From UBA1941 sp046329575 (GTDB lineage Bacteria; Bacteroidota; Bacteroidia; Chitinophagales; LD1): a stretch of DNA of 64,000 nucleotides. This document shows, piece after piece, positions 16,908 through 25,797 of the stretch. The notes beneath the pieces were generated by a model. The model worked only from the letters and a program-made list of their open reading frames with translations. It was not told the DNA's origin and searched no databases. Both the position numbers and the translations under genes were made by a program. Each line of letters opens with the position of its first letter. The first letter of the stretch is position 1. The stretch covers positions 186,001 through 250,000 of the forward strand of contig JAXLUJ010000005.1 of NCBI GenBank assembly GCA_046329575.1, read 5' to 3'.

Positions 16908-17773
16908 CGGGTCACAAAATAAACACCGGTAAGTATCAGCAACATTCCGCCTAATTGAACAGGCATCAGCCTTTCGCCATCAAGCAACCCCCAGGCAATG
17001 GCTACAATCGGAATCAGATAAGTTACCGAGGCAGCAAAAAGTGCATCCGTCCGCTGCACCAATCTATAGTAAAGAATCCAGCCTACTACGGTTCCAAATA
17101 ATGCCAGACAAAAAAGACAAGCTGTACTTCTGTAAAAAAACGGATGACTCATCACCTGATCCATGCCGGTAAATGATAAAATGATCAGGCTCGGAATTCC
17201 CAAAAAAAGCATCGCCATGGCCGTGATTTCCAGCGCAGGCGCATAAGCCAGCTTTTGTTTGATGTAGTTCGAATTTAATCCATAACAAAAGGTAGCAATC
17301 ACCGGAAAAATCGCAAACCCGCTTTCTACCGAAAAATGAAAGCCACTCTTGCCCATCACCAAAACTACTGCACCCAACAAACCAATCAGCACACCGGCCA
17401 GTTTGCGGCCTGAAACAGAAATTTGCCAAAACAATGCGCCGCTGATTACAGTAAACAATGGCGAAAGTGAGTTAATAATGCCGTTCACTGAACTATTGGT
17501 GCGCGTCATCGCCAATGCAAACAAAAACGCAGGAATCCCGCTCCCCAAAAGCCCCGCTATCGCTACTTTTCCGTAATCATTTTTAGAAATGTGGCGAAAT
17601 GCTTTTGGCAAAAAAGGCAAACAACACAACAGCGAAAAAACCATGCGCAGCGCTGCCAGTTGCAACGGACCGTAAACCACCAGCGCCTTCTTCATAAGAA
17701 TATAGCTGGTGCCCCATATTAACGTCAAACTGCCCAGCAACAGCCATTGCTGCATCACGGTTTGCTTTTTCAT
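16904..17773 (-). CDS. EamA/DMT family transporter
   Basis: A 289-residue membrane protein with ten helices in two EamA repeats (about 10-140 and 152-287). Markers are LTLIWGTSYILMKKAL at the start and, in each repeat, the helix after the acidic or glycine turn (LLGSGIPAFLFALAMTRTNS and LFGTVVGWILYYRLVQRTDA). These proteins export amino acids or other metabolites; the substrate cannot be read from sequence. The gene stands alone on the minus strand. Confidence 0.9.
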   Translation of the reverse strand: MKKQTVMQQWLLLGSLTLIWGTSYILMKKALVVYGPLQLAALRMVFSLLCCLPFLPKAFRHISKNDYGKVAIAGLLGSGIPAFLFALAMTRTNSSVNGIINSLSPLFTVISGALFWQISVSGRKLAGVLIGLLGAVVLVMGKSGFHFSVESGFAIFPVIATFCYGLNSNYIKQKLAYAPALEITAMAMLFLGIPSLIILSFTGMDQVMSHPFFYRSTACLFCLALFGTVVGWILYYRLVQRTDALFAASVTYLIPIVAIAWGLLDGERLMPVQLGGMLLILTGVYFVTR

Positions 17774-17819
17774 GGTAGCGAAAAAATGAATTTATCGCGG
17801 TTTAAATGTAAAATTGAGC

Positions 17820-18923
17820 ATGCGCCGCAAACTCTTCCTCTCATTCAATGCACTCGCCCTTATGGCTTACGCCATGTCGCTTGCGGCGGCCTTCATAAGC
17901 CCTGAACGTTGCTGGTGGCTGGCTTTTGCAGGCCTGGCGTTTCCCATTCTGGTGGTGGCCTTAATGCTTATCGAAATTCCGGCGGCGATTTTTGGAAGCA
18001 AATTATTTTTTGTAAACGCATTAGTGCTGGCCCTCTCGTGGCCGGTCATACAAAAGGTGTTCAACATTTCATTCTCTTCTTCTAATCAAAAAAAAGTTTG
18101 GTTAACCGTACTCACCTACAACGTCAAAAATTTCGATCTGTACAACTGGAGCGGCAACCTTCAAACGCGCCGCAAAATTTTTGATTTGCTAAAGGCCCAA
18201 CACGCCGATGTTCTTTGCTTTCAGGAGTTCTATACCGATCCTGTAGCGCATCCCAATCTCGAATACCTGCGCGATTCGCTTCAATATCCATTCGTGTATT
18301 TCAAGCCATCTTACGCTTACATCTACAGTAATGAAAACGAACAAAAACGGCCGCTTAGTTGGGGTCTGGCCATTTTTTCACGTTATCCTATAGTCGATTC
18401 CGGCTATGTAACCCTTCAAAAAAACGAAAGCGGACAATGCATTTTCGCCGGTTTGAACGTGGGCGGCCAAAGGCTAAGGGTGTACAATACACACTTGCAT
18501 TCTGTTCATCTCGATTATGATGATTACGACACTTTGGATGAGTTGCGCGAAACCCAAAACACCCAATGGACCCGCGTTCGCAATATCTTACGAAAGCTTC
18601 GGCGCGCTAACCGAAAACGCGCCCTTCAGGCAGAAATCATTGCGGCACATATCCGGCGTTACAAACAACCCAGGTTGCTCTGCGGCGATTTTAACGATGT
18701 GCCCGTTTCTTACGCAGCACATCGTATTGGCGCCAATCTTCGCGATGCTTTTTGCGATGCCGGATCGGGAATCGGTAACACCTTTGCCAATCCTATCGGG
18801 TTTTTCCGTATCGATTATGTGCTCTATGATCCTTCGCTGCGCGCCGCCTCGTATGCCTGCATCCGCCAACCGCTTTCCGATCATTATCCGGTAAAAGTGG
18901 AGTTATACCAAAAAGAAAACTAA
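17820..18923 (+). CDS. membrane-anchored endonuclease/exonuclease/phosphatase family protein
   Basis: A 367-residue protein. Three hydrophobic helices span about 5-75, then the EEP domain: LTVLTYNVKNF, the metal-binding glutamate in VLCFQEFYTD, YNTHLHSVHL, GDFNDVPVSY with catalytic Asp and Asn, RIDYVLYD, and SDHYPVKVEL with the catalytic histidine. All EEP catalytic residues are present. Such proteins in Bacteroidota may be nucleases or phosphodiesterases acting outside the inner membrane; the substrate is unknown. The ATG at 17820 is preferred to a TTG at 17814; a weak TAAAATTG box ends 3 bases before it. Confidence 0.85.
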   Translation: MRRKLFLSFNALALMAYAMSLAAAFISPERCWWLAFAGLAFPILVVALMLIEIPAAIFGSKLFFVNALVLALSWPVIQKVFNISFSSSNQKKVWLTVLTYNVKNFDLYNWSGNLQTRRKIFDLLKAQHADVLCFQEFYTDPVAHPNLEYLRDSLQYPFVYFKPSYAYIYSNENEQKRPLSWGLAIFSRYPIVDSGYVTLQKNESGQCIFAGLNVGGQRLRVYNTHLHSVHLDYDDYDTLDELRETQNTQWTRVRNILRKLRRANRKRALQAEIIAAHIRRYKQPRLLCGDFNDVPVSYAAHRIGANLRDAFCDAGSGIGNTFANPIGFFRIDYVLYDPSLRAASYACIRQPLSDHYPVKVELYQKEN

Positions 18924-19115
18924 AAGGGTTTTTTGGGCGTAACCCTCACCCCGCAGGCAAAGGTTTGTAATTGCTCAAACCCGCAACTGATGCGGGGTTC
19001 GGGTCGCGTGCTATCGGGGTACGCTATCGCTTCCGTGCTCAGTCGTTCCTTGTATCGTCCTAAAAAAAGTTTACAGGTTAAAAAATAAGTCCTGTTATAG
19101 GTTTACAATTCAGGC

Positions 19116-20045
19116 TTAATCCTGATTGGAGTTTACAAATGTAGTTTTTGGCCGGTAATAATTCTTCCATGTCCTATGAATTGGAAGGTTATTTCGATGA
19201 ACGTCTTCAGGGGTCAGCATGTTGCAGCTCATATGGGGTCGAACTTCATTATAAATCAAAACAGAACGTGTTAGGATTTCCATTAATTGCCCATCTGTCG
19301 GCTGGTAATGGTTTAAAAATTCTTCTTTCAAAATCCCATTTACACGTTCAGCGATAGTTTTCAATGGGTCCCCGTTTTCAGTCATACTGATTTTGATGTG
19401 GTTAGCTTCTAATAGTTTTACGTAATCAGCCGAACAATACTGTATGCCGCGGTCAGAATGATGGATTAGTCCGGACAACGGCCCATAGCTCATAGAAATA
19501 GCCATTTCCAAAGCTTTAATTGTATGTATTGCCTCAAGACTATCCGCTACATGATGCCCAACGATTTTCCTGCTGTAGGCATCGGTTATGAAGCTGATAT
19601 ATCTAAATCCCAAGGCGGTTTTGTAATAGGTAATATCCGATACCCATAACTGATTAGAAGATGTAGGCGTAAAGCCGCGTATGATATTGGGGTATTTGCG
19701 GAACCAGTGGTTAGATTGTGTGGTAGTCATTTTCCTACGTTTTTTTCTAATTAATAATTTGTGAGCTGCCAATAGATCAAATAGCGCATCGCGTCCCATT
19801 TTGATTTGATGTTCCAATAAAAATGGCTGCAAAAGCAACAGCAGTTTACGGCCACCAATGGCAGGTTGAAGCCGCCGAATTTGATGGACTTGCTGTAATA
19901 CCAGTTCCTCTTCAAAAGAGTTGGTTTGCTGTCGCCACTGTTGTTGATAATAAGCCTGTCTGGTTATACCAAGTAAACAACAGCATCGAACCAGACTTGT
20001 TTGGGGTCGGCTGTCTTTAGTTTCACGGATTACTTGGTGTTGGAG
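19116..20045 (-). CDS. IS3-family transposase OrfB, made as an OrfAB fusion
   Basis: The DDE integrase part of the transposase. Reading from the slippery site the frame gives 309 residues; an independent TTG start at 19838 would give only 240 and lose the conserved N-terminal HTH_21 region (LLGITRQAYYQQ). The catalytic triad can be placed at WVSDITYY, HHSDRGIQY and KTIAERVNGILKEE. The C-terminus YNEVRPHMSCNMLTPEDVH is typical. With 137 residues of OrfA the fusion would be 446 residues. No stop or deletion breaks it, so it may be active. Confidence 0.9.
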   Translation of the reverse strand, partial: LQHQVIRETKDSRPQTSLVRCCCLLGITRQAYYQQQWRQQTNSFEEELVLQQVHQIRRLQPAIGGRKLLLLLQPFLLEHQIKMGRDALFDLLAAHKLLIRKKRRKMTTTQSNHWFRKYPNIIRGFTPTSSNQLWVSDITYYKTALGFRYISFITDAYSRKIVGHHVADSLEAIHTIKALEMAISMSYGPLSGLIHHSDRGIQYCSADYVKLLEANHIKISMTENGDPLKTIAERVNGILKEEFLNHYQPTDGQLMEILTRSVLIYNEVRPHMSCNMLTPEDVHRNNLPIHRTWKNYYRPKTTFVNSNQD

Positions 20046-20455
20046 TTTTTTCGGATGGCAATCTTATATTCCTTTTCGGCCAGCGTAATCATACGCTCAT
20101 AGAGCTCCGAACGAAGTTGTTCGTCTGCCAAACGTTTCTTTAAACGAGCAATTTCAGCCTCCAATATACTGAGAGACGCCTGCGACTGCTTTTGCGGATC
20201 TTTTGATTGAGACAAAGGAAAATCGTTTAGTGCCGCAAAATTACGTAATACTTTTGGTGCATAAGGATCCGCATAACCTGCTTTTCGTAGCCACTTGCAA
20301 ATTATGCCATGGCCGCTCAGGCCATATTTGCGCTCAATGTGCTCTTTGGGCTGACCTGTCTGAAGATATTCATCTATAACTTGCTGTTTAAATGTTGGTG
20401 AATAATAATAAGAGCCTGCAGGTCGTTTCGGATCTTGTTCTTGTTTTGTGTCCAT
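20030..20455 (-). CDS. IS3-family OrfA (DNA-binding and zipper part)
   Basis: A 141-residue protein. Residues about 17-65 form a transposase helix-turn-helix (FKQQVIDEYLQTGQPKEHIE, then YGLSGHGIICKWLRKAGY); about 90-125 form a leucine-zipper-like coiled coil (LEAEIARLKKRLADEQLRSE). It is the 0-frame product; most of it also forms the N-terminus of the OrfAB transposase after frameshifting. Confidence 0.9.
   Translation of the reverse strand: MDTKQEQDPKRPAGSYYYSPTFKQQVIDEYLQTGQPKEHIERKYGLSGHGIICKWLRKAGYADPYAPKVLRNFAALNDFPLSQSKDPQKQSQASLSILEAEIARLKKRLADEQLRSELYERMITLAEKEYKIAIRKNSNTK
20045..20051 (-). promoter_or_regulatory. programmed -1 frameshift site A AAA AAC
   Basis: On the minus strand the orfA codons cgA AAA AAC form a canonical slippery heptamer in the correct phase. 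After a -1 slip, reading continues CTC CAA CAC into the orfB frame with no stop, while the 0 frame ends at the orfA stop at 20030-20032, four codons later. Confidence 0.85.
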
Positions 20456-20560
20456 TTATAGTTTACATTTTGTGTAAACCTATTTTAGGACAAGACACCT
20501 CCTTCGCACCGCTCGCTAAAGCTCGCGCCCTTTCGCCCGCTTACGCAACTCTCAACTCTT

Positions 20561-20606
20561 AACTTTCATCTTTTAACTTTCATCTTTCATCTTTCATCTT
20601 TCATCT
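20561..20606. repeat. intergenic short-word repeat (CATCTTT family)
   Basis: Six imperfect copies of a 7-8 base word (caactctt, aactttcatctttt, catctttcatctttc) just downstream of cysS. The same word is repeated at 23742-23780. Confidence 0.8.
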
Positions 20607-20607
20607 C

Positions 20608-22068
20608 TTACACTTCGCTCCATGTAGCCCCGTCTTTTCCATCTTTTACCTGAATGCCGGCTTTCAATAATTCATCGCGTATCTTGTCGCTGGTGGCAAA
20701 ATCCTTGCGCGCTCTCACATCTTTGCGTAATTCCAAAATCAATTGCATCAACCCTTCCAGCTTATCGCCTCCGCCACTAGTCTCTTCTTTCAAGCCTAGT
20801 ACGTTCGTTACCATTTCCCCCAAAAATTCAATAAGTGCTTTTTTGTCGGCCTCCGTGATCGATGCCTTGCCATCGTTTAAGCTGTTGATGTAAGTTACGG
20901 CTTCAAACAATGCGGCTAAGGCCAGCGAAGTGTTGAAGTCATCATTCAGCGCATCATACACCTTTTGTTTCCAAATTGCCAAATTTATGGTTGAAGTAGA
21001 TCCGGTTTTTACCCCCGGCAACAGCTTCAGGCTATTCATCAAACGCTGATACCCTTTCTCTGCCGCCTTTAGCGCTTCGTTCGAAAAATCAAGCGTACTG
21101 CGGTAATGGGCCTGCAGCATAAAAAAACGCACCGTCATCGGGCTATAACCTTGATCTAATAACTTGTGGTTGCCTGAAAATAACTCGCCGGGCAAAAAGG
21201 AATTGCCCAAACTCTTGCTCATCTTCTGCCCGTTCACCGTCAGCATATTGGTGTGCATCCAAACTTTGGCCGGATTGTGATGAAAACACGCGGCATGCTG
21301 CGCAATCTCATTGGTGTGATGCGTAGGTATCAGATCCATGCCACCGCCATGAATATCAAATTGCTGGCCCAAATACTTGGCGCTCATCGCGCTGCACTCA
21401 ATATGCCAACCGGGAAACCCTTCACCCCATGGCGATGGCCAGCGCATAATGTGTTCTGGTGATGCTTTCTTCCACAAGGCAAAATCTAAACGACCGCGTT
21501 TTTCGCTTTGTCCGTCAAGGTCGCGCGTGTTCTCATACTGGTCTTCCAGCTTGCGGCCGCTCAGTTCAGTGTAGGGATATTCCTTCGCAAATTTCTCTAC
21601 ATCAAACCAAATTGTGCCATTCACTTCATAGCCAAATCCGCGCTCCATTATCTGCCTGGTTAGCTCAATTTGTTCAATGATGTGGCCGCTGGCCGATGGT
21701 TCAATACTGGGTGGTAACAAATTCAACTGCTCCAGCACCTGATGAAAATCGATAGCATATAACTGTACAATTTCCATAGGTTCCAGCTTTTCCAAACGCG
21801 CGCGCTTGGCAATTTTGTCTTCCCCTTCATCCCCATCGCTTTCTAAATGACCCACATCGGTAATGTTGCGTACATAACGCACTTTATAACCCAAATGCTT
21901 TAGATAGCGGAACACAATGTCGAAACTCAAAAATGTACGACAGTTGCCCAGATGCGCATAACTGTAAAGCGTAGGTCCGCAAACATACATGCCCACATGG
22001 GGCGCATGTAACGGTTCAAAAAGTTCTTTTTCTCGCGTAAGGGTGTTGTAAATCTTTAATTGCTGCAT
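20608..22068 (-). CDS. cysS: cysteinyl-tRNA synthetase
   Basis: A 486-residue class I synthetase charging tRNA-Cys. Zinc and ATP motifs in order: MYVCGPTLYSYAHLGNCRTF (HIGH variant HLGN with first zinc Cys), GWHIECSAMS (second zinc Cys), PTHHTNEIAQ (zinc His and Glu), and KMSKSLGN. The DALR anticodon region and C-terminal domain follow. The start at 22068 is preferred to one at 22128: it gives the normal family N-terminus, and a TACATTCG box lies 5 bases upstream. Confidence 0.95.
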   Translation of the reverse strand: MQQLKIYNTLTREKELFEPLHAPHVGMYVCGPTLYSYAHLGNCRTFLSFDIVFRYLKHLGYKVRYVRNITDVGHLESDGDEGEDKIAKRARLEKLEPMEIVQLYAIDFHQVLEQLNLLPPSIEPSASGHIIEQIELTRQIMERGFGYEVNGTIWFDVEKFAKEYPYTELSGRKLEDQYENTRDLDGQSEKRGRLDFALWKKASPEHIMRWPSPWGEGFPGWHIECSAMSAKYLGQQFDIHGGGMDLIPTHHTNEIAQHAACFHHNPAKVWMHTNMLTVNGQKMSKSLGNSFLPGELFSGNHKLLDQGYSPMTVRFFMLQAHYRSTLDFSNEALKAAEKGYQRLMNSLKLLPGVKTGSTSTINLAIWKQKVYDALNDDFNTSLALAALFEAVTYINSLNDGKASITEADKKALIEFLGEMVTNVLGLKEETSGGGDKLEGLMQLILELRKDVRARKDFATSDKIRDELLKAGIQVKDGKDGATWSEV

Positions 22069-22073
22069 TGTGG

Positions 22074-22081
22074 CGAATGTA
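22074..22081 (-). promoter_or_regulatory. predicted -7 promoter box of cysS
   Basis: TACATTCG on the minus strand followed by CCACA and the cysS ATG; predicts a leader of about zero length. Confidence 0.55.
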
Positions 22082-22179
22082 AGTTGAAGATTTGAATCGC
22101 AATAAAATTGCGCATCACTTTCCATCAAGCTCGTGGAAAACGCGTTATTAACTTCAAACCACCACGCCGTAAACGCTGT

Positions 22180-22187
22180 TAATTTTG
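22180..22187 (+). promoter_or_regulatory. predicted -7 promoter box of purH
   Basis: TAATTTTG, a full match to TAnnTTTG, 15 bases before the purH ATG. Confidence 0.55.
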
Positions 22188-22202
22188 CATCAAAAATCGC
22201 AC

Positions 22203-23729
22203 ATGTCGAAGCCGGTTCGTTCAGCCCTGATTTCTGTTTATTATAAAGACCATCTCGAACCCATCGCCCGGCTGCTCCATCAGCACAACGTTACCATCTA
22301 CTCTACTGGCGGCACACTGAAGTTTCTGCAAGACCTTCAAATTCCTGTTGTAGCCGTTGATACCCTCACCGGTTTTCCCGAAATCCTGGGCGGAAGAGTC
22401 AAAACCTTGCATCCAAAAGTGTTTGGCGGTATCCTCGCCCGCCGCAATAACGAAACGGATGTGGCTCAGCTCGAAACCCATCAAATTCCCGCAATTGATC
22501 TGGTGATCGTTGATCTCTATCCATTCGAGGAAACCGTGGCGCAGGGCAAAAGCGCTGAAGAAATCATTGAAAAGATTGACATCGGCGGTATTTCCCTTAT
22601 TCGTGCAGCAGCAAAAAACTTCGAACATACCCTTATTGTTTCCTCGCGAAGCCAGTACGCCGCATTGCTGCAATTGCTCGAACAAAAAAATTGCGCTTCT
22701 GATCTGGCCGATCGCAAAACCTTTGCTGCTAAAGGATTTCAACAAAGCGCTCATTACGATGCGCAAATCTTCAACTATTTCAATCAAACCGAAAATATCC
22801 CGGTATTCAGGCAGTGCTTTGATGCGGCCAAACCGCTTCGCTATGGCGAAAACCCGCATCAGTCTGCCTCCTATTACGGAAATCTCGATGAGGTATTCGA
22901 AATTCTAAATGGCCGCGAACTGTCCTACAACAATCTGGTTGACGTGGAGGCTTCCCTCAATCTGATCGATGAATTTACCGAACCAACAGTAGCCATCATC
23001 AAGCATACCAATAGTTGCGGACTAGCCTCGCGCAATACCATTGCCGAGGCCTACGCCGCTGCGCTGGCCTGCGATCCCACTTCAGCATTTGGAGGCGTAA
23101 TCGCCGCAAATCGCAACATCGACCTTGCAACGGCCAATGCGCTCAATAGTTTATTCTTCGAAGTGCTTTCCGCGCCTTCTTACAACGCCGATGCCCTCGA
23201 AGTTTTAAAACAAAAGAAGAATCGCATCTTGCTCAAAGATTGTCGTACCAACACTTCCCGCCCTGCTAAAGTTTTTAAAAATGTGTTTGGCGGAGTGCTG
23301 GAACAAGATGCCGATCGCGTGAGCGAAACACGGGAAACTTTTAAAAGCGTTACCGATAAGAAACCAAGTAATAACGAGCTTGCCGATCTGGAATTTGCTA
23401 TTAAAGCCGTAAAACATCTCAAATCAAATGGCATTGCGCTGGTAAAGAATAAACAACTCATCGGTATGGGCTGCGGACAAACATCCCGCGTTGATTCGTT
23501 GCAAAGCGCGCTTAAAAAAGCAAAGGAATTTGGCTTCGATACATCGGGCGCTGTGATGGCCTCAGAAGCCTTCTTCCCTTTCCCCGATTGCGTTCAAATT
23601 GCGCACAACGCCGGTATTACCGCCATTTCGCAACCCGGAGGTAGCATCAAAGATCAGGATAGTATCGACGCCGCCAATTCCAATGCACAAGCCATGGTGC
23701 TCACCGGCATTCGCCACTTCAAACATTAA
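22203..23729 (+). CDS. purH: bifunctional AICAR transformylase / IMP cyclohydrolase
   Basis: A 508-residue enzyme for the last two steps of IMP synthesis. The N-terminal cyclohydrolase (MGS-like) domain, about 1-190, has IYSTGGTLKFL, GGRVKTLHPKVFGGIL and IDLVIVDLYPFEETV. The transformylase domain follows, with LRYGENPHQSA, the active-site KHTNSCGLAS, DPTSAFGGVIAANR and, near the end, EAFFPFPDCV and AISQPGGSIKDQDSI. The ATG at 22203 gives the family N-terminus; an upstream TTG would lie in the promoter. Divergent from cysS. Confidence 0.96.
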   Translation: MSKPVRSALISVYYKDHLEPIARLLHQHNVTIYSTGGTLKFLQDLQIPVVAVDTLTGFPEILGGRVKTLHPKVFGGILARRNNETDVAQLETHQIPAIDLVIVDLYPFEETVAQGKSAEEIIEKIDIGGISLIRAAAKNFEHTLIVSSRSQYAALLQLLEQKNCASDLADRKTFAAKGFQQSAHYDAQIFNYFNQTENIPVFRQCFDAAKPLRYGENPHQSASYYGNLDEVFEILNGRELSYNNLVDVEASLNLIDEFTEPTVAIIKHTNSCGLASRNTIAEAYAAALACDPTSAFGGVIAANRNIDLATANALNSLFFEVLSAPSYNADALEVLKQKKNRILLKDCRTNTSRPAKVFKNVFGGVLEQDADRVSETRETFKSVTDKKPSNNELADLEFAIKAVKHLKSNGIALVKNKQLIGMGCGQTSRVDSLQSALKKAKEFGFDTSGAVMASEAFFPFPDCVQIAHNAGITAISQPGGSIKDQDSIDAANSNAQAMVLTGIRHFKH

Positions 23730-23741
23730 CTACAAGGCCCC

Positions 23742-23780
23742 ACTCTCCACTCTCATCTTTCATCTTTCATCTTTCCTCTC
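23742..23780. repeat. short-word repeat (CATCTTT family) overlapping the 3' end of a gene
   Basis: Words tctcatctttcatctttc and variants. The last codons and stop of the minus-strand gene that follows lie inside it. Confidence 0.75.
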
Positions 23781-25522
23781 TCTTCTCGCGGATTCGTCCG
23801 CAAATCATACCATTCCTCTTTTTCGCCTCCGCCGTAAATGTGTTTCACGTATCGCTTGCTGCTAAAAACAACTTCCGCCTTTCGCTCCCGGCCGGTGCTT
23901 AATCCGCTGCTGCCCGTTTCCATTCGCGCAGTAATTTCTCCTGCTATTGTATCACCAAGGCTTCGTCCCTGCCAGGTTTCCGGTATGGGTAATCCCAAAC
24001 GGTGAACAAGGGTTGGAGCAATATCAATTTGCCGCGCAAATTCCCGGTTCTTATAATATTGCAATTCGCGGTCGGCTATAATCAATGGAATCTTAACCTG
24101 CGGCTGATACAACCAATCTACATGTCCCCAAATTCCATGCTCACCTAATCCCTCTCCATGATCAGAGGTTACTACTACTATGGCGTTTTTCAAAACCCCA
24201 AGTAGATCCAGTTCTTGAAGTAATTCCGCAATAGTGGCATCGGCTTGAATGATCTTGTTGTCATAGGCGTTTACCGCAGCGGTTTCCCCGGCTATACCTA
24301 CACCCTTTTTGTATGGACGAAAAACCGCAAATGTGTCGCGCAGCAATGCGGTTTCATGCGGGCTTTGCAAATGGAAATAAAAGAACTGAGGAACATCTTT
24401 TTTAATCACCGTTTGGCGTAATCCCTCCTTTAACACGCGGTCATCTTTGAAATAAAACAATTTCGAATCCTTTCCATCAAAGTAACTGTCACAATCGTTT
24501 AAATAAAACGATGCAATGTTGTACCACTCGCGGTGCGCGCCGCTTACCAGTACGTGAGTGTTGTATCCCGCGGCATGCAACAGTTTCACCAAATTGAAGC
24601 CATAGGGCGAGCATGCTGTTGCATACTGCGATAACAGCAGCGAAGGTACACCTATCACAGTGGCTGCGCCCGATGCATAAACGTCGCGTACCGCAATCGC
24701 TTGTTGGTTTTCAACCAAATGGTTTAAAAAAGGACTGGTGTTTCTTCCATAACCATAAACACCTAAATGGTCAGCGCGCAGGCCATCGCAAACTATCAGT
24801 ATCACATGCTTGCGGTTTCCATTTAACGGTTTTCGAAGATATTGCTGAAACGCAATAGCATCGCGCTTTCCCGCCTCATTTCGTGTTACATCAAAAAACG
24901 GATTATTGTTCCATCCCCACATTTTGTCAAACAGAAACACCAGCATAGGCTCTCCACGTAAATGCAAGTAGCGTTTCGTTGGCACAGCGCCCGCCGATAA
25001 CAATATGGCCATCAACGCAAGCAGCGCCAAACTGCTCCAATGAAGTTGCTTCGCCCCAAGGTCCAGTTGCGCTGCAATCTTCTTCCGGAATAGTAACAAT
25101 AACGTCACTACAAATAAAAAAGGTAACAATAACAGCAATACAGCTAACCACCTTTCCATCGGCAGCGAGTCTAAAAATTGAGGTAAGGCTTTAACATAGC
25201 TGCGGGCAATAGTTACCGTAATCACATCGCCCCAATAATTCATTGATAAAAAGATCAGAAAATAGAACAGCCCCAAACTGCTTAAACCTATAGTAAGTAC
25301 AAGCACCGAAGCAAGTCGGTTTCCCATAAATCGCCTCAGAATTAATGCCGTAAACCACAACGAAAAGTGAAACACAAATGCAACCGCGGCATGATACATC
25401 ACAACCGTTTTCGGCACACCATACTCAAAAGCCCATAGCGCTATCAACACTGCCGAAAGCAACGTCAGCCACAAAGGCAGCCTAAATACACCACTAAGCT
25501 TTACTGAAAAAAAATGACGCAT
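23753..25522 (-). CDS. membrane-bound sulfatase/phosphoethanolamine-transferase-like enzyme
   Basis: A 589-residue inner-membrane protein. Five hydrophobic helices cover about 10-165, then an alkaline-phosphatase-fold catalytic domain: VILIVCDGLRADHLGVYGY (metal Asp), GAATVIGVPSLLLSQY with a Thr where EptA-type enzymes have their nucleophile, and VVVTSDHGEGLGEHGIWGH (metal Asp and His). Helix count and the Thr motif resemble EptA/OpgE phosphoethanolamine transferases more than true sulfatases, which use Cys or Ser in CxPxR. The target could be lipid A or a glycan. The last residues, about RGKMKDER, are encoded within a CATCTTT repeat, so the tail is likely not conserved. Confidence 0.78.
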   Translation of the reverse strand: MRHFFSVKLSGVFRLPLWLTLLSAVLIALWAFEYGVPKTVVMYHAAVAFVFHFSLWFTALILRRFMGNRLASVLVLTIGLSSLGLFYFLIFLSMNYWGDVITVTIARSYVKALPQFLDSLPMERWLAVLLLLLPFLFVVTLLLLFRKKIAAQLDLGAKQLHWSSLALLALMAILLSAGAVPTKRYLHLRGEPMLVFLFDKMWGWNNNPFFDVTRNEAGKRDAIAFQQYLRKPLNGNRKHVILIVCDGLRADHLGVYGYGRNTSPFLNHLVENQQAIAVRDVYASGAATVIGVPSLLLSQYATACSPYGFNLVKLLHAAGYNTHVLVSGAHREWYNIASFYLNDCDSYFDGKDSKLFYFKDDRVLKEGLRQTVIKKDVPQFFYFHLQSPHETALLRDTFAVFRPYKKGVGIAGETAAVNAYDNKIIQADATIAELLQELDLLGVLKNAIVVVTSDHGEGLGEHGIWGHVDWLYQPQVKIPLIIADRELQYYKNREFARQIDIAPTLVHRLGLPIPETWQGRSLGDTIAGEITARMETGSSGLSTGRERKAEVVFSSKRYVKHIYGGGEKEEWYDLRTNPREERGKMKDER

Positions 25523-25626
25523 GGCTTTGGCCCTTCACACCCGTGCTAAAGTAGGTTTTTATCAATTGCTGCAAGCCTTTAAAAGCCTGTGAACAATTGG
25601 GACGTGAAAAACCGAAGCACTCCATT

Positions 25627-25797
25627 TTCAAATCCTCAAATCCCCAAATCACCCTTTGCGTTCACTGCGATGCCTTTGCGTACGCTGCGGTAAAAACGGG
25701 CCGCTACTGAAACGCAAAGCACGCAGCGTAGGTTTCATTCCATCTTCAAATCTTCAAATCCTCAAATCCTCAAATCCCCAAATCACCCTTTGCGTTA
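25627..25797. repeat. duplicated intergenic repeat with an inverted core
   Basis: The phrase made of caaatcctcaaatcc words followed by ccaaatcaccctttgcg occurs at 25627-25662 and again at 25757-25795. Between them lies an inverted pair, tacgctgcg (25681-25689) and cgcagcgta (25722-25730). The right copy runs into the 3' end of asd. Confidence 0.8.

Larger units (their letters stand above)
19051..20497 (-). mobile_element. complete IS3-family insertion sequence (1447 bp)
   Basis: The ends form imperfect inverted repeats of about 25 bases: TGTATCGTCCTAAAAA at 19051 against TGTCTTGTCCTAAAAT reading inward from 20497 (21 of 25 bases agree). The bases CCT lie immediately outside both ends (19048-19050 and 20498-20500), a 3-bp target duplication as usual for IS3. 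Inside are orfA and orfB with a -1 frameshift signal. Extra gtttaca words near both ends may be transposase binding sites. It sits between two convergent genes and breaks neither. Confidence 0.9.

Noticed and set aside
18925..18947. Possible terminator hairpin (agggtt and aaccct) after the EEP gene
   Set aside because: Short 6-bp stem with a long loop and no following T run.
19116..20455. orfA and orfB as a broken transposase gene
   Set aside because: The frame change is the normal -1 programmed shift of IS3 elements, with a slippery site in phase.
22221..22859. 212-residue antisense open frame inside purH
   Set aside because: Opposite strand of a certain gene with strong family motifs; no protein features.
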